A stretch of DNA of 64,000 bases from Melioribacteraceae bacterium (lineage in GTDB: Bacteria; Bacteroidota; Ignavibacteria; Ignavibacteriales; Melioribacteraceae), in contig DAOSDY010000001.1 of NCBI GenBank assembly GCA_035362835.1, positions 186,001 to 250,000 of the forward strand, in the 5' to 3' direction. The notes under the pieces are model-generated. The model was not told the origin of the DNA. It did no database searches and worked only from the letters and a program-made list of their open reading frames with translations. This document shows, in pieces, positions 18,405-27,250 of the stretch (positions within the stretch are counted from its first letter, which is position 1; each line of letters opens with the position of its first letter). The translations under genes were made by a program, and so were the position numbers.

Positions 18405-19250
18405 TTATACACCCGAATACGCACTGAACCCGCCATCCACCGGGAGTACAATACCGGTTACGAATTTCGAAATTTCCGAAGCGAGGAAGAGAAGCGCACC
18501 CGATACTTCTTCAGGTTCGCCGAATCTATCCATCGGAGTATTAGAAATAATTTTATTCCCGCGGGGCGTCAGCTTACCCGTCTTCTCATCAGTCAGAAGG
18601 AACCTGTTCTGATTAGTAAGAAAGAAACCCGGTGCAATTGCATTAACCCTGACATTAACTTTCGCAAAATGGACCGCGAGCCACTGCGTCAAATTGTTAA
18701 TTGACGCTTTAGCGGCTGAATAAGCTGGAATTTTTGTAAGAGGTCTGTATGAATTCATTGAGGAAATATTAATTACAGATCCACCTCTTACCAGCATATC
18801 CTCGGCAAAGACCATAGTGGGAAGGACAGTTCCTAAAAAGTTGAGGTCGAACACGCTTCTGAATCCTTCGAGGTCCAATCCAAAAAACGATTTAGAGAGA
18901 TCCTGAATATTATCCTCAGTAATAAATTCATTTGCAGTAGTTGCGCCGGGGGCGTTCCCGCCCGCACCGTTAATAAGGATATCAACTTTGCCCAGGATCT
19001 GATTAATCTCGGCTTTGGCTTTAATCAGACTTTCCTTATCAAGGACATTTGCAACAACGCAAAGTACAGGAGCCCCGCTTTTTTTTGCGAGACCCTGTGC
19101 GCAATCGTCACATCTTCCCTGTTTGTAATCCATAATTGCTACCTTAGCGCCGGCTGCAAGCATAGTCTGAGCGAAGATATTACCGAACACGCCGCATCCC
19201 CCGGTTACAACACATACTTTTCCTTTTATATCATCAAATGAAACTTTCAT
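18405..19250 (-). CDS. uxuB: SDR-type fructuronate reductase (D-mannonate oxidoreductase)
   Basis: Short-chain dehydrogenase (281 aa) expected to reduce D-fructuronate to D-mannonate with NAD(P)H. It has TGGCGVFG (16-23), NGAGGNAPG, S163/S164, Y177 and K181, and ends VDGGFSAYSGV. The long insertion after NGAGGNAPG is typical of the SDR UxuB proteins of Firmicutes and Thermotogae, which differ from the E. coli long-chain UxuB. It sits between eda and kdgK, downstream of uxaC and uxaE, giving the isomerase-epimerase-reductase order. Specificity is inferred from context. Confidence 0.82.
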   Translation of the reverse strand: MKVSFDDIKGKVCVVTGGCGVFGNIFAQTMLAAGAKVAIMDYKQGRCDDCAQGLAKKSGAPVLCVVANVLDKESLIKAKAEINQILGKVDILINGAGGNAPGATTANEFITEDNIQDLSKSFFGLDLEGFRSVFDLNFLGTVLPTMVFAEDMLVRGGSVINISSMNSYRPLTKIPAYSAAKASINNLTQWLAVHFAKVNVRVNAIAPGFFLTNQNRFLLTDEKTGKLTPRGNKIISNTPMDRFGEPEEVSGALLFLASEISKFVTGIVLPVDGGFSAYSGV

Positions 19251-19260
19251 TTCCTAATCC

Positions 19261-19908
19261 TTATTTTTTTATCACTTTATTAATAGACTCCATAATTATT
19301 CTGGCGTTTTCCGTAAGCTTGTTATAATTCTCTTTCTCAATAGCCTCTTTATCAAGAAGAGCGGAGCCAACACCTACTGCACATGCGCCTGCTCTAAGCC
19401 AGTCACCCGCATTAGTCAATGTTACACCGCCGGTCGGCATCAATCTGAGGTGAGGCATGGGAGCCAGAATTCCTTTAAAGAAATCGATACCCAGAACATC
19501 TGCCGGAAAAACTTTGATAATATCCGCGCCTGCTTCATATGCCGTTTGAATTTCCGTCGGCGTAAAACAACCCGGCATAGCCGGAATATCGTACTTATGT
19601 GCCATCTCGATAATTTCTTTTTTAAAGATTGGACTTACGACGTATCTGGCTCCTGCTTTAATAGCATCTTCCGCGATTGAAGGGTTTAAGACTGATCCAA
19701 CACCAACAATTATATTTTTGTCAAGTTCATTGGTCATCTGTTCAATTAGTTTAATTGCATTCGGTACGGTTAAAGTAACTTCAGCAACCGAGATCCCTCC
19801 TTCATTTAGAAACTCGATTACCTTTTTCAGTTTAGCCGGTTCTTTAATTCTAAGGACAGCAACCGCTTTCCTCCCTAATATTTCATCAACTATTTGATCT
19901 TTTTTCAT
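19261..19908 (-). CDS. eda: KDPG/KHG aldolase
   Basis: Class I aldolase (215 aa) splitting KDPG to pyruvate and glyceraldehyde-3-phosphate. Active-site E43 lies in VAEVTLTVPNA, GVGSVLNP follows, and the Schiff-base lysine is K132 in ADIIKVFPAD. MPTGGVTLTNAGDWLRAGA forms the phosphate-binding end. Two bases separate it from uxaE and 10 from the reductase gene, so it is tightly coupled. Start ATG at 19908. Confidence 0.96.
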   Translation of the reverse strand: MKKDQIVDEILGRKAVAVLRIKEPAKLKKVIEFLNEGGISVAEVTLTVPNAIKLIEQMTNELDKNIIVGVGSVLNPSIAEDAIKAGARYVVSPIFKKEIIEMAHKYDIPAMPGCFTPTEIQTAYEAGADIIKVFPADVLGIDFFKGILAPMPHLRLMPTGGVTLTNAGDWLRAGACAVGVGSALLDKEAIEKENYNKLTENARIIMESINKVIKK

Positions 19909-19909
19909 A

Positions 19910-21460
19910 TTAATTGAACGGGTCTAAATGTTTTTTGAAATGTTTGACTAAAAATCTGTAATGAGTCTCTTCATTGTCAACAAGGCAGTTGAGTATTTTA
20001 TCTTTAAAGAGATAATTACCCGACTGATCTTTATCAGTAAGGACCCTGCCGAATGTTACATGGAGTACCTGGCGCGCATCGTTAGAATCGAACAGATCGA
20101 TCAATTGATTATCATTCATCATATTACCGGCCGGTACTTTTTGAATATCCGCAGATACATGATAAGTCTTTTTTTCATTTTCATAAAGACCTCTTGAAAA
20201 ATCGAGTATTTCCCTGAAGAGGTCCGGATTTTCAGCGGCAACCACTTTCAAAGCTTCGAGATAACTGGTGCCGGCTGTCTTGACGTGTGTGTATGCCTCT
20301 TTGAGAGAGCCGATTACTTTATATACAGAGAATTTATCGCTGCCCGAATGAAGACTAATTTTATAGCTTCCAAAATATTTAGTAATTGCAAGATGCTTTC
20401 TGTATTCAGCTTTAAACAGGTTAAGGTCACCCTTGTAATCAATTCCCTTTTCAAAATCCCCGATAAACCTCGGTGCAAGGCTAATAAAACTAACACCGAG
20501 CCGGTTCAATTCATTTACAAAGAAGAAGTGTTCAAAAGGACTTGTTACAGACTCTGTCTCATCGACGGAGACTTCAACTTCAAAATTTTCACGACTTGTT
20601 TTAGAGTCGATATAATCGAACATTTTTTTTATATGGGCAATTGCTTTACCGTATTTTGAATACGCGCGGAGAAAATCAATCGGAGTAACTTGGATTGTGA
20701 AATCATCGGAGATTCTGAATACTTTGCCTGAATACCTTTTTTCTGCAGAGGGGAATGAATCTTTAAGTTCGTTCCAAGGCAGGTTTGAAGCTGTTTTCAG
20801 TAATGTTTCCTCGTCGTAATTATCGGATTTATTATCGACGTGTTCACTCGGATCGAAAGTGAACATAGTAAAACCTGCATTCAGCATTAGATCGATGTCG
20901 TCGGTAGTTTTAAGATGATCGGCATCAGATCCGAAACCATTCCTGTATCCTTCCTGAAACACAGCCCAGACAGCAGCATCCATAACCATTGCAGGTTTTC
21001 TGTTGGTTCTGGATAACTCACGAATCGATTGCTGCGCCAGGACAGGTTGAAAATCACTTCCTTCAAGCGACCGGATATGTCCGGCATTTGCCAATCCTAA
21101 TCGATCACCAAATCCGAAAGAATTGTTAAGACCGAGAACTTTAGGAATTGTGAAGGTAAAAAGGGACTGAAGCAATTTCCTATTTGAAGTATTATGATAC
21201 GACCGTTTAATTTCGAGAGCCGGATTATCAGTGCTGATGTTTTCTCCTTCAAACAATTTTGTATAAGAATCACTTTCCGAAACAACATATAGAAATTTTA
21301 CATTCCCTTCTTTTCCGATGAAGAAGAGAGAACCATTCAACTCGATAACAGATTTCGGATAAATCGCGGTTTGTACTAACGGCGATAAGTTTATTAATAC
21401 CAGTGAATTCTGATCACGATTTAACTTCTCGAGTATTTTTTTCAGTTCATTATAGGTCAT
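19910..21460 (-). CDS. uxaE: Tagaturonate/fructuronate epimerase, UxaE family
   Basis: A 516-aa member of the tagaturonate epimerase family first described in Thermotoga maritima. It converts D-tagaturonate to D-fructuronate, joining the galacturonate branch to the glucuronate branch. Recognisable segments are NSFGFGDRLGLANAGHIRSL near 113-132, VWAVFQEGYRNGFGSDADHL, and the late SLHSGSDKFSVYKVIG. Context is exact: uxaC directly upstream makes tagaturonate, and the SDR reductase downstream uses fructuronate. It replaces the E. coli UxaA/UxaB altronate route. Start ATG at 21460. Confidence 0.9.
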   Translation of the reverse strand: MTYNELKKILEKLNRDQNSLVLINLSPLVQTAIYPKSVIELNGSLFFIGKEGNVKFLYVVSESDSYTKLFEGENISTDNPALEIKRSYHNTSNRKLLQSLFTFTIPKVLGLNNSFGFGDRLGLANAGHIRSLEGSDFQPVLAQQSIRELSRTNRKPAMVMDAAVWAVFQEGYRNGFGSDADHLKTTDDIDLMLNAGFTMFTFDPSEHVDNKSDNYDEETLLKTASNLPWNELKDSFPSAEKRYSGKVFRISDDFTIQVTPIDFLRAYSKYGKAIAHIKKMFDYIDSKTSRENFEVEVSVDETESVTSPFEHFFFVNELNRLGVSFISLAPRFIGDFEKGIDYKGDLNLFKAEYRKHLAITKYFGSYKISLHSGSDKFSVYKVIGSLKEAYTHVKTAGTSYLEALKVVAAENPDLFREILDFSRGLYENEKKTYHVSADIQKVPAGNMMNDNQLIDLFDSNDARQVLHVTFGRVLTDKDQSGNYLFKDKILNCLVDNEETHYRFLVKHFKKHLDPFN

Positions 21461-21471
21461 TTAATTCTCTA

Positions 21472-22884
21472 TTATAGTTTATAAGTTTTTTTAACGAGAT
21501 TATAAGTAAGGTCTTTTGCAATTTTAAATGCGTCTTCGATTGAAAGAATATGACGGGCTACAAGTCCTGCCAGAAAATTGGAATCAATTCTACGCGCAAC
21601 GTCATGCCTTGCAGGAATTGAGACAAAAGCGCGTGTATCGTCATTAAAACCAACAGTATTATAGAATCCGGCTGTTTCAGTTACCATCTGTCTGTATCGG
21701 GTTATTCCTTCGATGCTGTCATGGAACCACCATGCGGGTCCGAGCTTCATTGCCGGGTAATGACCGGCAAGAGGAGCAAGCTCGCGTGAATAAGTACTTT
21801 CATCGAGAGTAAAGACAATGACAGTAAAATCCGGATTGTTTCCGTATTTATTAAGAAGTTCTTTCAGATTAAATGTAAATTCTTCATGCATCGGAATATC
21901 CGCGCCTTTATCGGGACCATAGTTGCTGTAAATAACCGGATTATGGTTTCTGAAAGACCCGGGGTGAATCTGCATCACGAGCCCGTCATCAACACTCATG
22001 CGGGCCATTTCCATAAGCATATTTGCGGTAAAGAGGTTTTCGTCTTCGAGAGTTGATTTGCCTTTTAAAGCGCGCTGGAAAATTTTTTCTGACTCCGACG
22101 GAGACAACTCATGCGTAAAAGGTGAAAACACTCCGTGATCGGTGGAAGTACACCCCATTGCTTTAAAGAAAGCTCTCCTCTCCTCCAGTGCCTGAATAAA
22201 TTTGGAAAATGAACCGATCTCATAACCGCAGATAGAGCTTAAGAGATCAACATTCGATTTCCACGCCGGATTCGAAATGTCTGTAACTCCATCCGGCCTG
22301 AAGCAGGGAATTACTTTTCCATTCCATCCCGATTCTTTTATTTTTTTATGATGACTGAGAATGTCGGTTGAAGCATCAGTCGTGGATAACACTTCTATAT
22401 TGAATCTTTCGAATAATCTGCGGGGGCGAAATTCCGGCGAATTAATTTTTTCACTCAATTCATTATAAATTTTTTCAGCATTAGAGCCATTCAACTTTTC
22501 CTTAATACCAAACACTTCGTAAAATTCATGATCGAGCCAAACGCCGGATGGAGTGCCGAGAAAGAGGTAATAATTTTCAGCAAAAAGTTTCCAGATTTTC
22601 CTTGGATCAGATTCAACTTCAGTCCCGTTTATTGACGGAATTCCAAGGGCTTCCATTGGAATCCCCTGGGAATAGAGCATTCTGAAAAGATAATGGTCGG
22701 GTGTAATAAATAATTTTGTGGGATTTTCAAACGGTTTGTCTTCAACAAAGATTTGAGGATCAACGTGACCATGAGGGCTGATAATGGGCATCGATTTTAT
22801 TGAGTCAAAAATAGTACGCGCGTAACTACGTATTACGGGATCCGGATCGAAAAATCTGTCGGGGTGCAACTCAAAATTTGGCAT
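21472..22884 (-). CDS. uxaC: Uronate isomerase
   Basis: Amidohydrolase-fold isomerase (470 aa) turning D-galacturonate into D-tagaturonate and D-glucuronate into D-fructuronate. The family motifs PIISPHGHVDPQIF near 33-46, IEVLSTTDASTD, MQIHPGSFRNHN, GPAWWFHDS and NTVGFNDDTRAFVSIPARHDVARR are all visible. Length matches the family. It is followed after 11 bp by uxaE. Start ATG at 22884. Confidence 0.97.
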   Translation of the reverse strand: MPNFELHPDRFFDPDPVIRSYARTIFDSIKSMPIISPHGHVDPQIFVEDKPFENPTKLFITPDHYLFRMLYSQGIPMEALGIPSINGTEVESDPRKIWKLFAENYYLFLGTPSGVWLDHEFYEVFGIKEKLNGSNAEKIYNELSEKINSPEFRPRRLFERFNIEVLSTTDASTDILSHHKKIKESGWNGKVIPCFRPDGVTDISNPAWKSNVDLLSSICGYEIGSFSKFIQALEERRAFFKAMGCTSTDHGVFSPFTHELSPSESEKIFQRALKGKSTLEDENLFTANMLMEMARMSVDDGLVMQIHPGSFRNHNPVIYSNYGPDKGADIPMHEEFTFNLKELLNKYGNNPDFTVIVFTLDESTYSRELAPLAGHYPAMKLGPAWWFHDSIEGITRYRQMVTETAGFYNTVGFNDDTRAFVSIPARHDVARRIDSNFLAGLVARHILSIEDAFKIAKDLTYNLVKKTYKL

Positions 22885-22899
22885 AGGTATTTCCTAATA

Positions 22900-24144
22900 T
22901 TAAAATTCTATAGTAAGTGGATTGCTTAACATAAGGGCTGTATTGTTCAAGTAATTAACAAATTCTTTTTCATTTTTAATTCCCCCCGGTTCCTGAACCC
23001 ATGCAGCACAAAAGTAATATGTGACCTTTGAACTTTTAGGAACGAGCTTAATAATATGACTGATATTATCTTCGGTTATTTCACTCAGGTTCTTTTTATT
23101 ATAGAAGAGTGCAATACCCAGATCGTCATCGGCCAGAGTCTGTTTTCCATAAAGAGCTATATACTGCCAGTTTCCTTTAAGATCGCTCTTAATAAAATTT
23201 GTACCTTCGTATTTCGCGAGTCCGGTTACGATATTTTCAGCATCATCGATAGTAAGGTCGCATCGCGTCATTCTGCTTCTAGCAGAAATTGAAATACGCG
23301 AATTAAGATCATACTTTTTAGAGCCGACGAGCCAGCCATAATAAGATGTTGTAAATTCGGATTTAAGAGGACCATTCTTAATTAATTTCCAAATAACGCT
23401 GTCGGTTTTGGAGACCATATTTACTTTTCCGTCATTCCACATTCCGATTGAACCGATACCGAGAGTACTGCCAACTTTGAAAATATCCATACCCCAATCC
23501 TGCATTTTGTGGTAGGAATCGTCGTTTGCAACGGTATCATGAATACCGACTTCTTTAAGAACAAGCTTTTTCATTTTTTTACCGAAAATATCCGTCGCAT
23601 TACGCCAGTCGAGATAGAACCGGTATCCAACAATTTCAGATTCCCAGCCGGGCCCTTCATACTTAAAAAGAGCGTCGTGGTCTTTGTGAATAGACGGTAC
23701 TTTATAATTTTTAACAGGTTCAAACTGGGTTCCTCTGAACTTTCCATCCTGATAAATATTTCCCTTTTTGGGAGCGAGTTCGGCGTATGTTTCATTTTTG
23801 TATTCGGATTTTTTTACGCCTTTGCCGTACTTAATCTGAATAGTTTTCTTCTCATTGGATTTGAGAGTAACAAGAAAACTGATCTTTCCAGTTTCCTTTT
23901 TCCCTTCGACCTGATGCGGTATTTCAATCCCGTTATCGAGAATAATAAACGACCGTGCATCGAAACCGCCGAATTTCCTGATCAGATCCGGTATTTTGAT
24001 ACTTACCATTTCATCAACTCTATTAATTTCTGTAGGATTAGAAACGGTAATGTCAGCTGTTTTAATATTCTGAGAATAAACGACTGAAGAGAGAGCAATT
24101 AAAAGTACCGGAAAAATTTTTTTTAATGACATAATATCACTCAT
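22900..24144 (-). CDS. Exported DUF4861 family protein
   Basis: Secreted protein (414 aa) with a signal peptide ending VVYSQ. The body resembles DUF4861: GPGWESEIVGYRFYLDWRNATDIFG near 175, IHDTVANDDSYHKMQDWGMDIFKVG, and a late YYFCAAWVQEP. The fold is expected to be all-beta, like carbohydrate-acting beta-sandwich proteins. Members are common in pectin and other uronate-polysaccharide loci, but I do not know a settled reaction. It heads the cytoplasmic catabolic genes, immediately upstream of uxaC. Start ATG at 24144; a second ATG four codons later is equally possible. Confidence 0.78.
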   Translation of the reverse strand: MSDIMSLKKIFPVLLIALSSVVYSQNIKTADITVSNPTEINRVDEMVSIKIPDLIRKFGGFDARSFIILDNGIEIPHQVEGKKETGKISFLVTLKSNEKKTIQIKYGKGVKKSEYKNETYAELAPKKGNIYQDGKFRGTQFEPVKNYKVPSIHKDHDALFKYEGPGWESEIVGYRFYLDWRNATDIFGKKMKKLVLKEVGIHDTVANDDSYHKMQDWGMDIFKVGSTLGIGSIGMWNDGKVNMVSKTDSVIWKLIKNGPLKSEFTTSYYGWLVGSKKYDLNSRISISARSRMTRCDLTIDDAENIVTGLAKYEGTNFIKSDLKGNWQYIALYGKQTLADDDLGIALFYNKKNLSEITEDNISHIIKLVPKSSKVTYYFCAAWVQEPGGIKNEKEFVNYLNNTALMLSNPLTIEF

Positions 24145-24257
24145 TTTATTTGATAAAAGTTCAGAAAGGCAGCTAAATTATTAATTAGGCCGCCTTCCTT
24201 AATTCATGGGAGGCACCATGAAATTTTCATTTAAGAACAAACATCTCCAGCATTTAA

Positions 24258-25556
24258 TCAATAGCCGAAAAAGTCAGGAATTATCATGCTGAGTTCAGGT
24301 ATATAAGTAACGAGAAGAAGAGTTATCATCATTGCAATAAACATCGGAATAAGTGGTTTAATAACTTTGGTTATTGGAAGCTCAGCAACGGAACATCCGA
24401 CAAAGAGAACGCTTCCCACAGGAGGAGTACATAATCCGATACTTAAATTCATAACCATTATTATTCCGAAATGAATCGGATCAATTCCAAGATGCGTTAC
24501 TACCGGAAGAAAAATCGGTGTAAAGATCAGAACCGCCGGAGTCATATCCATAAAAGTACCAACGATAAGCAGAATTACATTTATAATTACCAGAATAACA
24601 AATTTGTTGCTGGACAATGATATAAGGGCTTCGGCAACATTCTGAGGAATATTTTCATATGCCATTACCCATGACATAGCCATTGACGTACCTACCAGAA
24701 GCATAACCACAGCCGTTGTGGACGCACTATTCAGCAGTATCGCGGGGAGATCTTTAAATTTAATTTCGCGGTAGATGAAAACAGAAAGTATGAATGCATA
24801 AAGCACAGCGATGGCAGAAGCTTCGGTAGCAGTAAAGTATCCTGCAACAATACCACCTATTACTATAATTATGAGCAGAAGACTTGGAATAGCATCCAAG
24901 AATTTTTTAACAGCTTCACCGAATGTAAAAGTTATTGATACTTTGTATTTATTTTTTTTCGCAAAAATGTATGAAGGTACCATTAGTGAAATACCGAGGA
25001 GGATACCCGGTATATAACCCGCAAGAAAGAGAGCCGCAATAGAGACTCCTCCGCTTGCAAGGGAATAGACTATTAGGATATTGCTCGGCGGAATAATCAT
25101 TCCGGTTGTGGCGGAAGTAATATTGACGGCGGCTGCGAAACCTCTGTCGTAGCCTTCCTTTTTCATAACGGGAGTCATAAAACCACCGATAGCAGAGGCG
25201 GCCGCCACAGCAGAACCGGAAATTGCGCCGAAGAGCATTGCAGCCATAATATTTACGAACGCTAATCCGCCGGGGAGTTTTCCGACCAGAATTTTAGCGA
25301 AATCTATTAACCGTCTTGCAATTCCCCCGCTGTTCATTAATTGTCCGGCAAGTATAAAAAACGGAATAGCAAGGAGTGCAAAGCTGTCGATACCGGTAGA
25401 CATCCTTTGGGCAATTGTTGTTAATGAAGGCATGGTATGTATACTCATTAGCATAGTAAACAGACTTGAGATACCAATGCTGAACGAGATTGGAACACCT
25501 GCTGAAAGCAGAATTGCAAATGTAATTACCAGTACAAATATTTCTAAGGATTCCAT
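24258..25556 (-). CDS. dctM: TRAP transporter large permease (DctM), likely uronate transport
   Basis: Inner-membrane transport subunit of a tripartite ATP-independent periplasmic system, 432 aa from the ATG at 25556 (an in-frame TTG lies two codons upstream). About a dozen hydrophobic helices are present. Family-typical segments are IPFFILAGQLMNSGGIA, FGAISGSAVAAASAIGGFMTPVM, INITSATTGMIIPPSN-like repeats, and the second half VGTFMDMTPAVLIFTPIFLPV. It is the third gene of dctP-dctQ-dctM. The position before uxaC and uxaE suggests that hexuronates are the cargo. Confidence 0.93.
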   Translation of the reverse strand: MESLEIFVLVITFAILLSAGVPISFSIGISSLFTMLMSIHTMPSLTTIAQRMSTGIDSFALLAIPFFILAGQLMNSGGIARRLIDFAKILVGKLPGGLAFVNIMAAMLFGAISGSAVAAASAIGGFMTPVMKKEGYDRGFAAAVNITSATTGMIIPPSNILIVYSLASGGVSIAALFLAGYIPGILLGISLMVPSYIFAKKNKYKVSITFTFGEAVKKFLDAIPSLLLIIIVIGGIVAGYFTATEASAIAVLYAFILSVFIYREIKFKDLPAILLNSASTTAVVMLLVGTSMAMSWVMAYENIPQNVAEALISLSSNKFVILVIINVILLIVGTFMDMTPAVLIFTPIFLPVVTHLGIDPIHFGIIMVMNLSIGLCTPPVGSVLFVGCSVAELPITKVIKPLIPMFIAMMITLLLVTYIPELSMIIPDFFGY

Positions 25557-25591
25557 AGTCAATCTTTTTTGTTATTGGAATTGAACCACGA

Positions 25592-26077
25592 TTATTTTTC
25601 TTCTTTTATTTTTTTAACAGCATCTAATATGTAATAGAACGCATAAAAAACTATCAGTATTCCGCTTACAGGAACAACGAGATAGACATATCCGAGAGGT
25701 ATCTGAAGAGCCGCAGAAATCTGATTTAGTCCAAGAGTAATATAAACCAGTCTTATACCGCCGATCACCATCACAAATAGAGCAAAGAAGAGAATGGATG
25801 ACTGTATAAAAATCTCAAGGTACTGCTTCGGTTTTCCGGAAAGCTTTAATGACAGAAGATCAATTGCAAGGTGCATCTTCTGACCGGCAACATAACTGGC
25901 GCCGAGAATACCGAGCCAAACGAGAGTATAACGCGCAAGCTCTTCTGTAAATGAACTTGGATTATTGATAACAAAGCGGGAGAAGACCTGCCACAGTACA
26001 TTAATTGTCATCAATGAAATGATAAAAACCAAGAACCATTTTAATACTACGTCGATAAGTTCTTTAATCCTGGTCAT
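25592..26077 (-). CDS. dctQ: TRAP transporter small permease (DctQ)
   Basis: 161-aa membrane protein with four predicted helices. It carries the DctQ signature RYTLVWLGILGASYVAGQKMHLAIDLL. It pairs with DctM in the inner membrane. It lies 2 bp after dctP and 35 bp before dctM. Start ATG at 26077. Confidence 0.93.
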   Translation of the reverse strand: MTRIKELIDVVLKWFLVFIISLMTINVLWQVFSRFVINNPSSFTEELARYTLVWLGILGASYVAGQKMHLAIDLLSLKLSGKPKQYLEIFIQSSILFFALFVMVIGGIRLVYITLGLNQISAALQIPLGYVYLVVPVSGILIVFYAFYYILDAVKKIKEEK

Positions 26078-26079
26078 AA

Positions 26080-27063
26080 TTATTTAACCAATTTTATTTT
26101 TTTAATAAGGTTGTAGACAGACGGTTCAGTTTGATACTCTTCGATTAACGGCCGCACTTTATCCTCAAACGGACGTTTGTCGGGGTAATAGATTGTCACT
26201 CCAGCTTTTTGAACTTCTCTAAGCGCTTCTTCTGTAGCTTCCTTCCATAATTTTTTCTGATACTGATACGATTCATCAGCCGCTTCCTGAATCCACTTCT
26301 GTTCCTCGGGCGAGAGATCGTTCCAGATAACAGTACTGATTAATAAAACATCCGGAACGGAAGTATGTTCGTTAAGAGAATAGTATTTGCAAACTTCATA
26401 ATGTCTTGAGAGATAAAAGCTAGGAGGATTGTTTTCGGCTCCATCAACCACACCCTGTTGAAGTGCAGTATATAATTCACCCCACGCAATAGGAGTTGCA
26501 GATCCGCCCAGTGCTTTAACCATTTTAACTGAAGTAGGGCTCTCCTGTGTTCTTATTTTCAAACCTTTAAGGTCATCCGGAATAAGAACAGGTTTTGTTT
26601 TTGTATAAAAACTTCTGTTCCCGGCATCATAATAGCACAATCCCTTAAGCCAAAATTTTTGTGTGCTATTCAATAATTCCCTGCCGACATTACTTTCAAA
26701 GAAATGAAATTTCTGTTCTTCACTTGTAAATATGAAGGGTAAAGAAAAGACTTTGAAATCCGGGACGAATCCTTCAAGTACCGATGATGAAACTTTAGTC
26801 ATCCCTAAACTTCCAATCTGCAGAAGTTCGAGGCATTCCCGTTCGGTCCCGAGCTGCTGACTCGGATAGACGGTAATCGAAATTTTCCCATACGATTTTT
26901 CAGCCGCTCTTTCAGCGAGGTATAGCATTGCCTGATGGACCGGATGAGTCTGATCCAATCCATGACCAATTTTTATTCGTGTGACTTTAGAGTCTTTACT
27001 GCACCCGGAAATAAAAATTAAAGTTATTAGAAGAAGGGCTCGAAGCAATTTTACTATTTTCAT
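26080..27063 (-). CDS. dctP: TRAP transporter substrate-binding lipoprotein (DctP)
   Basis: Periplasmic binding protein (327 aa) of the DctP family. The ATG at 27063 is chosen over an upstream GTG; it gives a lipoprotein signal with lipobox ISGC (C21). Family features are LDQTHPVHQAMLYLAERAAEKS, YPSQQLGTERECLELLQIG, the carboxylate-binding arginine region LKGLKIRTQESPT and QQGVVDGAENNPPSFY. It probably captures galacturonate, glucuronate or unsaturated derivatives. It is first in the TRAP operon, behind an operator-like element at 27135-27184 that matches those in front of the TonB receptor and lacI. Confidence 0.93.
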   Translation of the reverse strand: MKIVKLLRALLLITLIFISGCSKDSKVTRIKIGHGLDQTHPVHQAMLYLAERAAEKSYGKISITVYPSQQLGTERECLELLQIGSLGMTKVSSSVLEGFVPDFKVFSLPFIFTSEEQKFHFFESNVGRELLNSTQKFWLKGLCYYDAGNRSFYTKTKPVLIPDDLKGLKIRTQESPTSVKMVKALGGSATPIAWGELYTALQQGVVDGAENNPPSFYLSRHYEVCKYYSLNEHTSVPDVLLISTVIWNDLSPEEQKWIQEAADESYQYQKKLWKEATEEALREVQKAGVTIYYPDKRPFEDKVRPLIEEYQTEPSVYNLIKKIKLVK

Positions 27064-27134
27064 AATTATCACTTTTGTTGAAGAATCTAATTGTAATAAA
27101 TTCTGGGAAAAAGTTAAAAAACGAAAATCATATC

Positions 27135-27184
27135 GTTTACTTAATCGTTTAACTAAAAATCTTAAAAAAATTAGATTATGTCAA
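27135..27184 (-). promoter_or_regulatory. Candidate promoter with LacI-type operator upstream of the TRAP operon
   Basis: On the minus strand TTGACA (27184-27179) is followed by exactly 25 nt and then GTTAAACGATTAAGTAAAC, made of two imperfect 12-bp direct repeats (27135-27146 and 27147-27158). The same spacing and a similar element occur upstream of the TonB receptor and of lacI. It lies about 72 bp before the dctP ATG. Confidence 0.6.
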
Positions 27185-27250
27185 TTTTTTTATAATTTTT
27201 TTCAGAAGTCGTAAAAAAACAGACATTTTCCAAACAATTTTTTGTTAAAT

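Noticed and set aside
24191..24218. Hairpin GCCTTCC / GGGAGGC between dctM and the DUF4861 gene
   Set aside because: The stem is short with a G-U pair and no T-run follows on either strand, so I do not call a terminator.
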